A stretch of 64,000 bases of DNA from Cristatella mucedo (taxonomy: Eukaryota; Bryozoa; Phylactolaemata; Cristatellidae): NCBI GenBank assembly GCA_009760855.2, contig WPIO01000034.1:2059001-2123000 (forward strand), read 5' to 3'. Below the pieces are notes generated by a model. It was given only the letters and a program-made list of their open reading frames with translations. It did no database searches and was not told the origin of the DNA. The position numbers were made by a program, and so were the translations under genes. Of this stretch, positions 1-10,038 are shown one piece after another (the first letter of the stretch is position 1; each line of letters starts with the position of its first letter).

Positions 1-45
1 TATTATTATTACTTTTATTATTATTATTATCATCAGTATTATCAG
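1..45. repeat. (TTA)n microsatellite
   Basis: The window opens with about fifteen near-perfect TAT/TTA triplets. Similar (ATT)n tracts elsewhere in the window mark the 3' ends of LINE family B, but no LINE body is visible beside this one. Confidence 0.8.
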
Positions 46-421
46 TACACGTTCAGTCGACGAGCCCGACCGGCGACTCACAAATCGTTTACCACGCCGA
101 AGCCGGAAGGGGTGGGGTGGGTGGGGTCGGCGAGGTGGGATAGAGGGCGCGAGGCAGACGGCACGCAGTAGGGCGCGCGGCAGACGGCATGCGCGTCGAT
201 CGCAAGACGGCGGCATCGCGGTCGGCGGCGGCTCCCGCTTTGCCCTCGGCCTAACGACATCGCTCGCGCCACGTCGCTCGCCCCGCGAAGGCGAGAGAGA
301 CGTGACGCTGGCGCGCAGCGAGAGCCGACAGCTACGAAGCCGTAGAATCGCTCGCTTTCGAAGGAGTGTTCTTGCGTCGACTGGCACGCGCCTGAGACCC
401 GTGTCCGCTGGCCATTTGCAG
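46..421 (+). other. CpG-rich sequence upstream of the first FAM78-like exon
   Basis: The stretch is rich in CG dinucleotides and purines. It could hold the promoter or the 5' exon of the FAM78-like gene, but no in-frame ATG joins to the first recognised exon: the frame of that exon is blocked by a TAG at 343-345. No other gene is supported here. Confidence 0.3.
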
Positions 422-500
422 TGCGATCACCAGACAAGAGCGGCGGCTATCAGCTGTCGCAAGGCTACGAATTTCTCAAATACAACATTCGGCATTTCAG
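422..500 (+). CDS. FAM78: FAM78-like copy 1, upstream exon
   Basis: The exon encodes a segment ending YEFLKYNIRHF, which resembles the FAM78 segment before the second strand. It ends with AG at 499-500 directly before a strong donor, GTGAGC. The acceptor is probably CCATTTGCAG at 412-421, which leaves one base to come from an earlier exon. The two trailing bases join the T at 3856 to give Ser. No ATG lies in this frame after the TAG at 343, so an earlier exon is required. Confidence 0.6.
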
Positions 501-3500
501 GTGAGCGTCGAGCGTGGCCGCTCGAAATTAAAAGCGAGCCGCTCGTCTGCTCGGAAGGCGCAAGTCGCTTAGCCGGTGCATGCAGCGCTGCCGGAAAGAA
601 ACCGGCGAATGAGAATCCGCTATGAAAATGTACTTGGCGCAGCTTCCGGTCACGCCGTTGGCGCCGCTCCGGAGATCCGTCGGCTCTGGATCCTTGGCAC
701 CGATACGCCAAAAGCTCGCTCCGAGTCCACTCTGGTCGGCTTGGAAAGCCGCCGGCAGCGCTGAGAGAGGCGCTCTCGCAAGGAGCGCGGCGCACCGGTC
801 GGCGTCAGCGCGGCGCGAGTCGATCGATACAGCGAGTCCATCGGAACCTATATAATGTAACGTAATGTACCTCCGTCTGCAACTCCACCACAAAGACTAT
901 GTGCGTGTTACGGAGCAGAATTTGTATAGCACACTTACAGCCTAAGCGGCTTTCAATCCGCATGCAGTAGCCAACAGATTTCATCTCGCACAACAAAGAA
1001 AGTGGGAAGCAAAGCAGAGTCAGGAGAGCAGTTGGAGTAGTGAGTAGCATGGAAGTAGAAGCACAGGACCGCTGAAAAGGATAAGCCATAGTCGGTAGCA
1101 TGAGAGTAGTTTTCGTTTTGTAAGAATTTTGAAAGCGAGTTCCATAGTCTAGGACCTTCGGAGCTAAAGCTTGTGTCTCCAACTATCTATAAGCGGAGGA
1201 ATGGAACAGCTACTTTATTGTCCACACAGGACCTGAGGGCGCGAACAGGCTGAAACTGGTGCAGCAGTTCAGCTAGGTACGAAGGAGCCAAGCCGTGGCC
1301 TTGGCCTTGTGGGTCAGCGTAAGAACTTTTCTCTGCATCCTTTGATCAATCGGCATCCATCCAAGCTCTTTTAGCAAAGGAGACGCGTGGTCAAACCTCT
1401 GGGACTTGGACTAGCCTTGCAGCCGTATTCATGGCCAGCTGCAGTGGCCTAGTTGCTTTTTTTTGATAGCCTAGCCAAAATAAAATTACAATAATCAAGC
1501 CAAGACAGAATTGAGGAGCTAGTTACATTTTTTCAAGCCACCATGGAAGACAGCTCCTTATCTTAGAAAGGGATTGGACGTGATGGCATGCTGTAGAAGC
1601 AGTCATCTGAATGTAGCTTTTAAAATTAGGTAGCTGTCGAAAACGACACATAAATTTCGAGCAATGGTAATGGTCATACAACAGCATAACCTATTAGAAT
1701 GGCAAAGCCTTCTAATACAGCCACACGCTGAATGTATCCTACGAGAACCAGTTAAGTTTATCGTCATTTAGTTTCAAGAAATTGTCCGATCGGAAAGGAT
1801 TGAAAGGCAAGGCAAGGCAAGCATTCAGTTTATCAGTTGCTCCAGCAGATTCCGACGGTTTTCATTGCAAATACAGCTGAGTATCATCGGCATAAAATTG
1901 ATATCCTATTCCACGGGCCTTAATCGTTTCTCCTAGAGGTTGAATATTATTAGAGAATAACAAGGGACCGAGGACGGACCTTTGAGGGACTCCACGGGTG
2001 ACTCGTCTTGTGGGTGAGACTTGACCTCCACACGACACGGATTGAACACGATCAGACGAGTACGATTTAAACCATGCCAGTGCATTGTCTGCCAGACCGA
2101 TCGTGATCAATCTTACTCGGCCTTCGGTCGGTGCCTTCTTCGCTTCGCGGCTTCTATCTGCCGCGCTGGTTTGGTTCAGTGGTTAAGGTGGTCGCCTCAA
2201 CCAAGTTCGAGGTGAATGCATTTGAAGCCGAGGTTGTGGGATCGAGCCCTGTTGCATATATGTGAAGCGCTTGAATGGAGATCAAGTTTCGTTAGGACGC
2301 TATGCGAACGAAGTATACGTATTTATATTTTACTCAAACGTGAGGGCGGAGCCCACCGGCGACATTGCGGTTCCGTTGGTGAGCCTCACTGGCTACGGAC
2401 GAGGTCGAGCCGAATCTGAGAGCGCGCTGATTCGGGACTGCGAAGATCGCGTCAGCTCATGCTCGCTCACACTCTTTGGCCACAGTGGCCACGGTGACTT
2501 TTTCACTCAAAGGATGCCACAACCCCGCTTCCGGCCGAATGACAAACCGGGGTTGACCGCCCTCGGTTGGCCCCGGCGAAGTCTAGACGTCCGCCTAGGC
2601 AGCACGCCTGCTGCGTAGCCAGCATGAGCCCCGGATGAGGCAGTTCGCTGAGACGGCTCGGTCGGGTGTTTGCAGACGGTCAGCCGTTTCCCGTTCACGG
2701 CGGAATCTTCGCAAATACTCTCCTCGCTATCGCTATTGCTGTCGCTAGTCGCCGCCACGAATGCCGCGGAGTCATAGCGTCACGGTGGATACGCTAAACA
2801 GTGCTGGATGTAGTCAGCTTTGAATGACGCTGCGGGACTGAAATTAACATCTTGGGAGATGATTCTAGGTCTGGAGCAGTGCCGAGCAACCAATAGCGGA
2901 CCACATGTTGAACGAGCCTATTAAAGACAACTGACCTGCCTTGCGAAGCATTTAACAATTCCGTAGGCAAAAATTATTTCCATAACACTCTAGCAGGACT
3001 AAATCTCTTCTGTACGCACTTTAATTAAGCTGAAAATTGAGTATCTCTACGAATTAAAGCGAGAAAGTCCGCCACGTGGCAAGACGGCACACTTGCGTCA
3101 CGTGGCAAGATGGCGCACTTCCGTCAAGCGGCAAGATGACACAGCGTTGTCGTCCGCGACGAAACTACTACGACTCAGTGAAGCGAGACCACACGCTGTC
3201 CTGAGTGAGCTGCCATCGGCAGCTGATCATCGATTTTGGCATGTACCATTTCAGCGCGCATAAGCACAATAACTGCATTTCACACGCATGGAGCAAAGGC
3301 TGCGAGGAGGGAAAAGTGGGCTGCTAGTATTTTTCAAAAGGTTCAAGGACTGCCGAAGAGTTTCCTGCTTCTGAAGTATAGGAGCCGAACGCACCGTCTT
3401 AAAAAGAGTTCGGACGCGGCTAGAGGCGCGTCTAGACAACGACGCTTTTACGTCACGGTGCGCCGCTGCCCCAGGGTGGGTACTGGTGTGATTACCAGAG

Positions 3501-6176
3501 CTGGTACGCTTTCGCGACGTGCAGTCTTTCCTTTAGCGAGCGGCGTCTGCGGCGCTGGCGGCAACATGTCAAGACAGCAGTCTCGCACCTGGTCTCGCGA
3601 TTTGCTTTCACAATTCTAATATTATTGACAACACAAATCACACGAAGAACTACGCGAGGCTGGTAGCAAAGGATCGGATGAGCTCGAAGCAGACCAAAGC
3701 GGCGGGGCGCGAGCCTGGCTCGTGGAAGACGGCGGCCGCAAAATGGCGCGAAACGCATTCCGACTGAAGAGTCGTTGGGTTGCCAATGGCAATTAATCGT
3801 GGCGTTGAGGGTCGAGGTCATCAGCACGTCGCAGCACGTCGTTTCCCTGTTGCAGTGCCACAGCCAACGTTCGCATTCATAAATTTCCGTCCAACTTCGT
3901 CGATCCAGTCACGGGTGCCGAGACGGCAGACGATTCTTTCAAGATCGGCTGGATAACTGCATGCAACTACAGCGACGTGAAATGCTCGTACGACTACAGC
4001 GACGAGCGAGGATTCGTACTCATACGGCCGGCTCCGCTACACCGCAACGAAGGTGCGGTGAGTGACTCCAAGATGGCCGACGACCAGCAGTTTCCCTGGG
4101 CGAACGTCATTGCGGTCGGTCGGTTCAGCAGGTCTCGGCCTCACGGCACCGTACATTTGGACGACGTCGCATACACCAGTCCGGAGATAGCCTTCAGGCA
4201 CAACGACGGCAAGCTATCGAGGGTGCGTCACAGCCAGGGCTACACGACGTGGCTCGTCGCACACAACACGAAATTGGACTGCCACGGCAAAGGTGAAACC
4301 CACCGCCGCCGCCGCCGCCACCGCACCACCGCCACTCGCTCTCACATTTGCATGCCAATCGACCGACTTGCTTGCTTTGTTCGACCGGCTGCATCTCGCT
4401 GAAGGACTGGTCGAGGGATTGGCTCCCAGCGAGCCCATTACCCAGCGAGACTGTTCCTACTGCCAACTATGGCACATCTTTTTCAGCGGTCCTGAGCTGC
4501 TACTTCTATGCTACTCACTACCTCAACTGACGAATCACAGGGACCCACTTAAGGCTGTCATAAATAGGTGTGTTTTTAAGTTCTTTTTAAATGTGGTCAA
4601 GTCAGGGGGATGTTCTGACGCAAGTCGGGAGGGAGTTCCAGGCTTTGGGAGCATGCGAACTAAATGCACCGTCTCCATAGAATTTGAGGTTTGTACAAGG
4701 AATTGGTAGACTGCTGGATTCCGAAAAGCGGGTGGTGCGATGCTTGGCCTGGTGGGGGAGTAGATCTGAGGCCCGCCACGGCTTGGCTCCTTCGTACCTA
4801 GCTGAACTGCTGCATCAGATTCAGCCTGTTCGCTCCCTCAGGTCCTGTGTGGACAATAAATTAGCTGTCCCATTCCCCCGCTTAAAGACAGTTGGCGACA
4901 GAAGCTTTAGCTCTGCAGGTTCTAGACTGTGCAACTAGCTTCCACAATTCTTACGCAACGACAACTACTCTCCAACTGCCGACTATGGCACATCTTTTTC
5001 AGCGGTCCTGAACTGCTACTTCTATGCTACTCACTACCTCAACTGCCCTCCTGACTCTGCTATGCTTCCCACTTTCTCTCTGTTGCGTGAGACGAAGTCT
5101 GTTGGCTACCGAATGCGTACCGAAAGCCGCTTAGGCTGTGAGTGCACTATACAAAACTCTCCTGCGTAACACCCACATGGTCTTTATGACTTTGTGGAGT
5201 TACAGATGGAGATACATTACTGTTCGCGCCCCTCCCTTTCTTTCCCACTCTTCGGGCTCCCCCTCCCCGAACTCCGCCTCCGCTCGAACGCCTTAGCCGC
5301 CGCAGCCCACGCATGCCTGCGGTGATGCGAGGCTCAGCGATGCTCGGCGACGGACGCTCTGGCCTCCGACCGTAGATCTGCCCTACAAGGTCTTGCTCGC
5401 CTACAAGTGGACGTGCGATCTGGAGATCGCCATCGACTGCGAGAAGCCGCTGGGACAGCGAGCGACCGTCGTCGGCCGGCGCACGCAGGGCATCCAGAAG
5501 ATAGCGCTGCTTCGGTACCTCCGACCGCTTCCGTCCGCGGTCATCCTGCGTCCCTACACGCTCAATTCGCTCCAATCGCCACACTGGATCCGAACGGAAG
5601 GTAGGCGGCGGCGGCCTTGCGGCGGCGGCGGCCTCTCCATCGCATCTGCATTCCGCCAGCCCTCGGGCACGCCTCCTTCGACCCCGGCCGCACGCGACGT
5701 ATACCCGTCACGGATGACTTTCCTTCCTTACCCGAGCCACGATGCAGCGGCGGCTCCGTCGCGCCGGAAGAGCAGCGTGATCCGCGGCAACGGCGGCCCG
5801 AAACGTTGCAGGGCTGGTTGTGCCGCGAGAGCTTCACCGACAGTGGCACCGGAACCATGGCTGGGTGCTCAAAATGTCGTCAGACAAGGAGGACGACGAT
5901 CGCGTGTACATGTACACGAACTCCGAGACCGGCGAGAGCTTCCTGTCAGTCGCCTCAGCCGCCGCGGCGGCCGCCGCTGGCGCGATCGCAGCCGCCGCCG
6001 TCGCCGCCGCCGGTGCGGCTGCCACTTTTTCGTCGGCAGCGGCAAGCCGGTCAAATGGCCTCGCCCGACAGCGCCGCTTGCCGCTTGCAGCTATGCGGTG
6101 GACAAGGTCACGGAATTCGTCGAGCGCAACGTCAAGTGCCACCTGCTGGACGTTGGTGGCTACGTGCCGCGTCTGA
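422..6176 (+). CDS. FAM78: FAM78-like gene, copy 1 (exons 422-500, 3856-4292, 5376-5600, 5812-5944 or -6176)
   Basis: This is the first of two FAM78-like domains. The spliced product follows the FAM78 family order as I know it: a K/RY..R/PHF segment, then GWITAC (family GWIQAC), an AVSDS segment, GYTTWLVAHNT (family SFTTWLVA.NT), a W-containing strand, PLGQRA, and PLPSAVILRP leading to LVVP near the usual family C-terminus. Every junction has a GT donor and AG acceptor in matching phase: 2, 1 and 1. FAM78 proteins are conserved in animals and have no established function. The 5' end is incomplete because no initiator ATG is seen. The 3' end is unclear: the frame runs through a poly-Ala stretch to a stop at 6174-6176, or splices onward into the second FAM78-like copy. 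Family assignment is confident; gene ends are not. Confidence 0.7.
850..2113 (-). mobile_element. LINE A relic (CR1/L2-type non-LTR retrotransposon), 3' part
   Basis: Read on the minus strand, this copy ends at about 850 in the family tail (ACGTAATGT) and extends back to the reverse transcriptase region. Residues at 1862-2110 contain GVPQRSVLGPLLF and YQFYADDTQLYL, the family's PQG and YADD motifs with PQG mutated to PQR. It aligns by eye along its length with the better copy at 29.1-31.9 kb. Several frame breaks show it is dead. Confidence 0.85.
2157..2335 (+). mobile_element. SINE D copy (tRNA-derived)
   Basis: The head resembles a tRNA: GGTTCAGTGGTTAAGG matches an A-box region and GGGATCGAGCCC a B box. 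The tail (GTGAAGCGCTTGAATGGAG and following) matches the family tail seen at 41082-41150. Pol III transcription is inferred from the family type. Confidence 0.7.
2336..3048. other. Intronic sequence, nothing recognised
   Basis: Short open frames exist on both strands but none resembles a protein family or carries convincing splice sites in phase with the flanking exons. Confidence 0.4.
3049..3240 (+). repeat. Dispersed element E with ~26-bp tandem units
   Basis: Starting with GCGAGAAAGTCCGC, three units of about 26 bp built on CACGTGGCAAGATGGC follow one another at 3070-3140, then a unique stretch ending TCATCGATTTTGG. A second copy lies at 25.99-26.56 kb, split by a LINE B insertion. Confidence 0.6.
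3856..4292 (+). CDS. FAM78: FAM78-like copy 1, central exon
   Basis: This exon carries the core of the domain. It reads ATANVRI, then KIGWITACNYSDVKC, AVSDSK with FPW, and GYTTWLVAHNTK near the end. These line up with FAM78 segments RASA.V, VVGWIQACN, AISDSDGVNYPW and FTTWLVA.NT. The acceptor at 3855 is strong and the first base completes a Ser codon. The donor AAAG|GTGAAA leaves one base, which makes GAT with the next exon. Confidence 0.82.
4293..5375 (+). other. Intron 2 of FAM78-like copy 1
   Basis: The intron runs from donor GTGAAA to acceptor CCGACCGTAG. It is phase 1, as is the matching intron of copy 2 (7367-7682). Most of it is a mosaic of LINE fragments. The last 160 bases are GC-rich and unremarkable. 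Confidence 0.7.
4455..5216. mobile_element. Mosaic of LINE A (+) and LINE B (-) fragments
   Basis: A 70-bp piece of LINE A on the + strand (4459-4529) is followed by an internal LINE B piece on the minus strand (4530-4768) and then by a longer LINE A 3' fragment on the + strand (4769-5216). The LINE A words around 4459-4529 recur at 4971-5044, so the same part of the element is present twice. The order is not a simple nested insertion and points to more than one event or a later rearrangement. Confidence 0.75.
5376..5600 (+). CDS. FAM78: FAM78-like copy 1, third exon
   Basis: The exon reads LPYKVLAYKWTCDLEIAI, then PLGQRATV and PLPSAVILRPYTLNS, ending HWIRTE. This matches the FAM78 C-terminal half (a W-containing strand, PLGQRARL, PPSALVKPNAND, LMWRP). 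The acceptor CGTAG ends at 5375 and the donor AAG|GTAGGC follows 5600. One base is carried into the next exon. Confidence 0.8.
5812..5944 (+). CDS. FAM78: FAM78-like copy 1, fourth exon (family C-terminus plus acidic linker)
   Basis: After acceptor AACGTTGCAG (ending 5811) the phase-matched frame reads GLVVPRELHRQ, close to the FAM78 C-terminal LVVIPPKHR, then MSSDKEDDDRVYMYTNSETGESF. Without further splicing the frame enters a GCC-repeat poly-Ala run and stops at 6174-6176. A weak donor CT|GTCAGT at 5945 has the right phase to join the acceptor at 6039 and continue into FAM78-like copy 2. The end is therefore uncertain. Confidence 0.6.
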
Positions 6177-6201
6177 CGGCGTCAGCCAATCCGTTCGTAG
6201 A
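6040..6201 (+). CDS. FAM78: FAM78-like copy 2, first recognised exon
   Basis: The frame reads GKPVKWPRPTAPL, then YAVDKVTEFVERNVKCHLLD, and ends ANPFV plus GA before donor GTGAGTGG. A pyrimidine-rich acceptor, CCACTTTTTCGTCGGCAG, ends at 6039; an alternative, CCGCTTGCAG, ends at 6090. The frame has no ATG between 5717 and the donor, so the segment is probably internal. The acceptor choice is inference; the donor and the phase-2 join to 6969 are well supported. Confidence 0.5.
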
Positions 6202-8875
6202 GTGAGTGGCGCCGGCGGACGCTCGCGCCGAGAGCAAGCGAGCGCGCGCGAACGTCCGGCCGCCGCGGGCCGAGTGCCGAGTATCGAGGGGGCGAGCGCC
6301 GTGAGAAGATGCAGGCGCGATGCCGCGTTCGCGTTGCGGGCGCCCGCCAGACGGGTTGCGGAGCGGGCGAACCGGAGCTCGAAACGAAGCTCGAGCGAGC
6401 GCACTTCGTGGAGCTACCGTCCTTCGAGGAGACGTAGCCGTCGAGGGCCAGGATTTCGGACAGGCCCTCTGAGACCGAGCTGGCGCTCTCTGAGACGTGC
6501 AGAAGCGCTGGCTCTCGGAAGCGCTCGACGTCGATGACGAGCATTCGGCGAGCTCGGACGTCGCCATTCGACATTCGAACAGCGAGTAGGCAGGGCCGCC
6601 GAATGGGGCACTATCCTCGCTTCTCTTTCGCATTCGATCGCGTCTTTTTAGGTGTCTTGTGTAAATCCTCTGCGGCATGTGAGCGGAGCAGTGTTGGATA
6701 GAGCGTAGTCGGAGCGCTGCATAAGACCGATTCTCGGCAGCATTCAAGCGACCCGGCAGCTGGCGACGGGGGCCCGCCGCGCCTCTGCTCTTTCTCTGCC
6801 TTTCTTCGCTTCGCGCGGTGTCCAGTGCGAAGCTACAGCGACTCCTCGCGTCCCGCTCTCGCGAGAATCTCGGAAGCCAGGGTGGCGCTGAGTCGGCACC
6901 GGCAAGGCGCGGCGCGCGAGCGGAAGGGAAGGCGAGCTCGAGCGGAGGCGGCGGCTCGGTGCGCGCAGGTTCCAAGTGGCGCTCACGGTGGCCAGAGACT
7001 TCAGCAGCTTCACGGAGTGGGAGCTCGGCTGGATCCAGGCCTGCTCGTACCTCAGCAAGACGGCGCTGTACGAGGGCGGCGACGTTCACAAGGAGTACCT
7101 CAACGACGCGCTGGGCGAGATGCTGCGCGACTCGCGGCTCGAGACGAACGCGAGCGACGTCTGGTACGACCTCGACTCGAAGCAGCAGCTGCAGCGAGCC
7201 CGAGGGAATGGCATGACGCAGCAGCTGCTGCTCTGCCACCGCTCGCCGCTCGCCGCCGCCTACGAGCTCGTCAACACGGCGGACGCCGAGACGCGCCATC
7301 GCCTGACCGAGGTGCAGGACGACGCCGGCTTTTATACGTGGCTCGTGGCTCGCAACGTCAAGACAGGTTGGGCTGACGTTTGACAGCCGCCGCCGCCGCC
7401 GCTGCCTTCTGCTCGACGCTTGCACCGCTTTCGGTCCGTGCTCAGAGTGGCGTCGCGCCGGCCGTTGCGCCGACGCGGTTAATGCTGCTGCTACTACTGC
7501 TGCTGCTGCTCCTCCTCCTCCTTCTTATCGATTTCGGTCGGTGCGCCTTATTTCAGTAGCAAGCGAGCCAATCGCCACTTTTAAGCGGCAGAGACTGGCG
7601 CGATCGGAGAGACGCGAGGCTCGAGCCGTGTCGTGACACTGCGCGCATCGCTGCTTGACGACGAGACGGCTCAAAATTGCAGGCGAGTTTCTCGTCCTGC
7701 TGACGTTCCGCTGGTCGCGACACTTCTCGATACACGTCAAGCCGAACTTTGGCATCGTCGAGGATGGCACGCTGCAGCAGCAGCCGGAAGTGTTCTTCGG
7801 CGAGCAGATACCAATCCCGGCGTGCGTGCTGTACGGCTCCAGCACGATAGCGCGAGGCACGGCGACGTTCTACGACTCGCCGCGGTGCCGATCGTCGCGA
7901 GCGGCCCACCCGAGCGGCCTGCCGTCGCTCACCGAAACGGACCGAAACAGCGGCGCTGCAGAGGGCCTATCCCCTCTACGCCGTCAAAGCGACGTCATAT
8001 TCATGCATCCGAACCCCAACGTGTCGCTGTCGCACTCGGACGTCGAAGTAGCGAGGCCCGAGGAAGCGTCAAAAGACCCTCCGCCGCCGCCGTCTAGACG
8101 TCAGGGCGCTGCGGTGGCTGCGGCGGCCGCCGCCGCAGCAGCAGCCGCAACGGGAACGCAGACGTCGTCGCCGAGGAGCAGCGCATTTTTGCCGACTCGG
8201 ACGCCATCGCTGTACAAGGCTCGAACGTCGCCGCCGCCGCAGCCGCCGCTCAGGCGCATCGTCCCGTCGACCTTTACGACGCCGCCGCCATTGTTGGGTG
8301 CCCCTCTGCTGCCCGAGAGCGTCTCGCCGCTTCGCGGGCTCGGCGGCCGCGAGAGAGTCGTCATTAACATTCACGAGGACTTGCGCAGCAGCCGCCGCAG
8401 TCCGTTCAGTTCGCCGCCGCCGCCGCCGCCGCTCACGGTGCCGCCGCCGATGCGTCGGCGGCCTACAGGGCCGATGCTGCCACGACCAGAGCTCGGAGCA
8501 GCGGGCGGCGAGAGTCGAGCGAACGCCACCGCCGTCGTCGACGTCAGAACGCCGCCGCCGCCGCCGCCGCTCACGAAGCCGCCGCCGATGCGTCGGCGGC
8601 CTACAGGGCCGATGCTGCCACGACCAGAGCTCGGAGCGGCGGGCGGTGAGAGTCGAGCGAACGCCGCCGCCGCCGTCGACGTGAGCCGCCGTCTGGCCGG
8701 CGTGCCGGCGTTCGGCGGCGCGGAGCATGTAGCCATAGGCTACATGCCCGTGATCGGGCTGGGCAACGACCTGGTGGCGCCGATGGGCGGCATGATCGCG
8801 ACCACGCTGTCACCCATCTTGCGCGCGAGGCTGCGGTTCCTGCCGCCGCCGCCGCCGCGAAACGGGGCAGCGTAG
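6040..8875 (+). CDS. FAM78: FAM78-like gene or domain, copy 2 (exons ~6040-6201, 6969-7366, 7683-8875)
   Basis: This is a more diverged second FAM78-like domain. It carries GWIQACSYL (exact family GWIQAC), FYTWLVARN (family FTTWLVA.N) and a FRWSRHFSIHV strand equivalent to the family LHWRMQLSIEV. Its two introns have the same phases (2 then 1) and the same domain positions as those of copy 1, so the copies arose by tandem duplication. Beyond the domain the last exon adds about 300 codons rich in Ala and Pro, which vertebrate FAM78 proteins lack to my knowledge. No ATG suits the first exon. Either it is spliced from copy 1, or its true start has been missed. Confidence 0.65.
6202..6968 (+). 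other. Intron between FAM78-like copy 2 exons (phase 2)
   Basis: A CpG-rich 767-bp intron with donor GTGAGTGG and acceptor GTGCGCGCAG. It has many chance open frames on both strands because of its composition. None has recognisable content. Confidence 0.6.
6969..7366 (+). CDS. FAM78: FAM78-like copy 2, central exon
   Basis: The joined codon GA|G gives Glu and the frame continues FQVALTVARDFSSFTEWELG, then WIQACSYLSKTALYEGG, ending FYTWLVARNVKT. The GWIQAC and TWLVA motifs are the strongest family marks. The donor ACAG|GTTGGG is acceptable rather than strong. Between the motifs the protein is Arg/Glu/Leu-rich and differs clearly from copy 1. Confidence 0.75.
7367..7682 (+). other. Intron of FAM78-like copy 2 (phase 1)
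   Basis: The 316-bp intron runs from GTTGGG to CAAAATTGCAG. It contains a (CTG/CTC)n tract at 7481-7526. Confidence 0.65.
7683..8875 (+). CDS. FAM78: FAM78-like copy 2, last exon with Ala/Pro-rich tail
   Basis: The exon opens GEFLVLLTFRWSRHFSIHV, equivalent to the FAM78 strand before PLGQRA, then PIPACVLYGSS at the place of the family PPSALVKP. From about 8090 it becomes low-complexity: a run of more than ten Ala, then Pro-rich segments. A 138-bp block (46 codons) is present twice at 8412-8687. The C-terminus (GYMPVIGLGNDLVAPMGG and on) is hydrophobic before a final poly-Pro and the TAG at 8873-8875. No polyadenylation signal is obvious nearby. Confidence 0.65.
8412..8687 (+). repeat. In-frame tandem duplication, 2 x 138 bp, Pro-rich
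   Basis: GATGCGTCGGCGGCCTACAG recurs at exactly 138 bp (A at 8450 and 8588). The two copies are nearly identical in nucleotides and encode PPPPPPLT.PPPMRRRPTGP followed by MLPRPELGAAGGESRANA. The period is a multiple of three, so the frame is kept. Confidence 0.85.
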
Positions 8876-9965
8876 GGACGGCAGAGACGACGGCTTCGAT
8901 TCTCGCTACTCACTCGCCGTCGAGTCCTCGTAGCGACAGCTGCTAATTCGCCTCTTCCCGATTGCCGCTGCCGAAGACGGCGGCCACAGCGGCGGCGGCG
9001 GCGGCGGCGAAACGCCGGGGCTGCCGCTCCCGACCGGCAGCGGCAGAGCGAGTTTTGCAACCGACCCGCCGGTCGCTATCGGTTCACGTAGATCGCTTTG
9101 ATTTCATCGCGTTGTTTATCTATAAAGGGTTTAAACCTTCGTCTGAATGCGCACGAATCATCGGCCTCGCGGCGGCGGTCGCTGACATTGGGGGGGGGGG
9201 GGTGCTCCAAGGGACCAGTACAGGCGGGGCTAAGGCGGGCCTCCAGGGGGCGGGACGGCGGGCGACCTTCGACCTCAGTCTTCGAAGAGACAAGCTCAGG
9301 CTGAGCTCAGCCTGCGCGGCGGCGGCGGCTTGCGCAGCCCTCGTGGCCCCGCCGGCTGCCGGAGTGGCGACTACTGGACGCCAGCAAAGGCGTCCTAAAC
9401 GGCCCGGAGCAGTATTCACGGCCGCGGCGGTCCAAGCCCCGTGCTGCCTCCCGGGCCTAGTGTCGGAGCTTGCCGCGAGCCACTCCTCCGTCCCAGATCC
9501 GTTCAGTTGCAAGTGACGAACGTGGCGGCGCAGCGGTCCGTCGGCTAGAAGCTCAGCATTAACGGCGTTCGACGTTCGCCGGCGGCAGGTCGGACTGCGG
9601 CGGAACCGCCGGCTCTCGATTGCATGGGAGGTCAGTTTACGCCGCATTCCACTGGCCCCCCATGAACCGCCCCTTATCGCAGATTATTACCCCTTATCGC
9701 AGAGCCGTCGCGCTTAAAGGCTCCGCTTTAAAAGAGGAGCAAGTACAAGAAACTTATAGGATCTGTAAAGAATCTTTCTAGGTGCGCATGAGCGAAAGCC
9801 AATGTGCGCTCGTGAGCTATGCGAAATAACATCCCATGTCTGGAATTTCTTGATGGTTATCACAACCTTGACCTCTTTTGCTGCCTCTGTCAATGGGGTG
9901 TCGCGGCCACGTCCTCCTATTTGCATACCACGACATGCCGGCACTTTCTTAAGGTATTTTCAATG

Positions 9966-9971
9966 ATGTGT

Positions 9972-10002
<31 letters not shown>

Positions 10003-10038
10003 CGTGCGTGCGTGCGTGTGTGCGTGCGTGCGTGCGTG
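9966..10038. repeat. (TG)n / (TGCG)n microsatellite
   Basis: Alternating TG with interspersed TGCG units. Confidence 0.9.

Larger units (their letters stand above)
501..3855 (+). other. Intron 1 of FAM78-like copy 1
   Basis: A 3.36-kb intron runs from donor GTGAGC to an acceptor with a good pyrimidine tract (TTTCCCTGTTGCAG). It contains a LINE A relic, a SINE D copy and a short tandem element, each listed separately. The remainder (2336-3048 and 3241-3855) shows nothing I recognise. Confidence 0.7.

Noticed and set aside
8069-8728. Arg-rich frame on the minus strand opposite the Pro-rich exon
   Set aside because: It is the mirror of GC-rich Pro/Ala codons; the + strand exon has phase-matched splicing and domain homology.
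8962-9516. Open frame of 184 codons after the FAM78-like gene
   Set aside because: Composition-driven: Ala/Arg/Gly-rich from GCG repeats with a G10 run, no family resemblance, and an overlapping open frame on the other strand.
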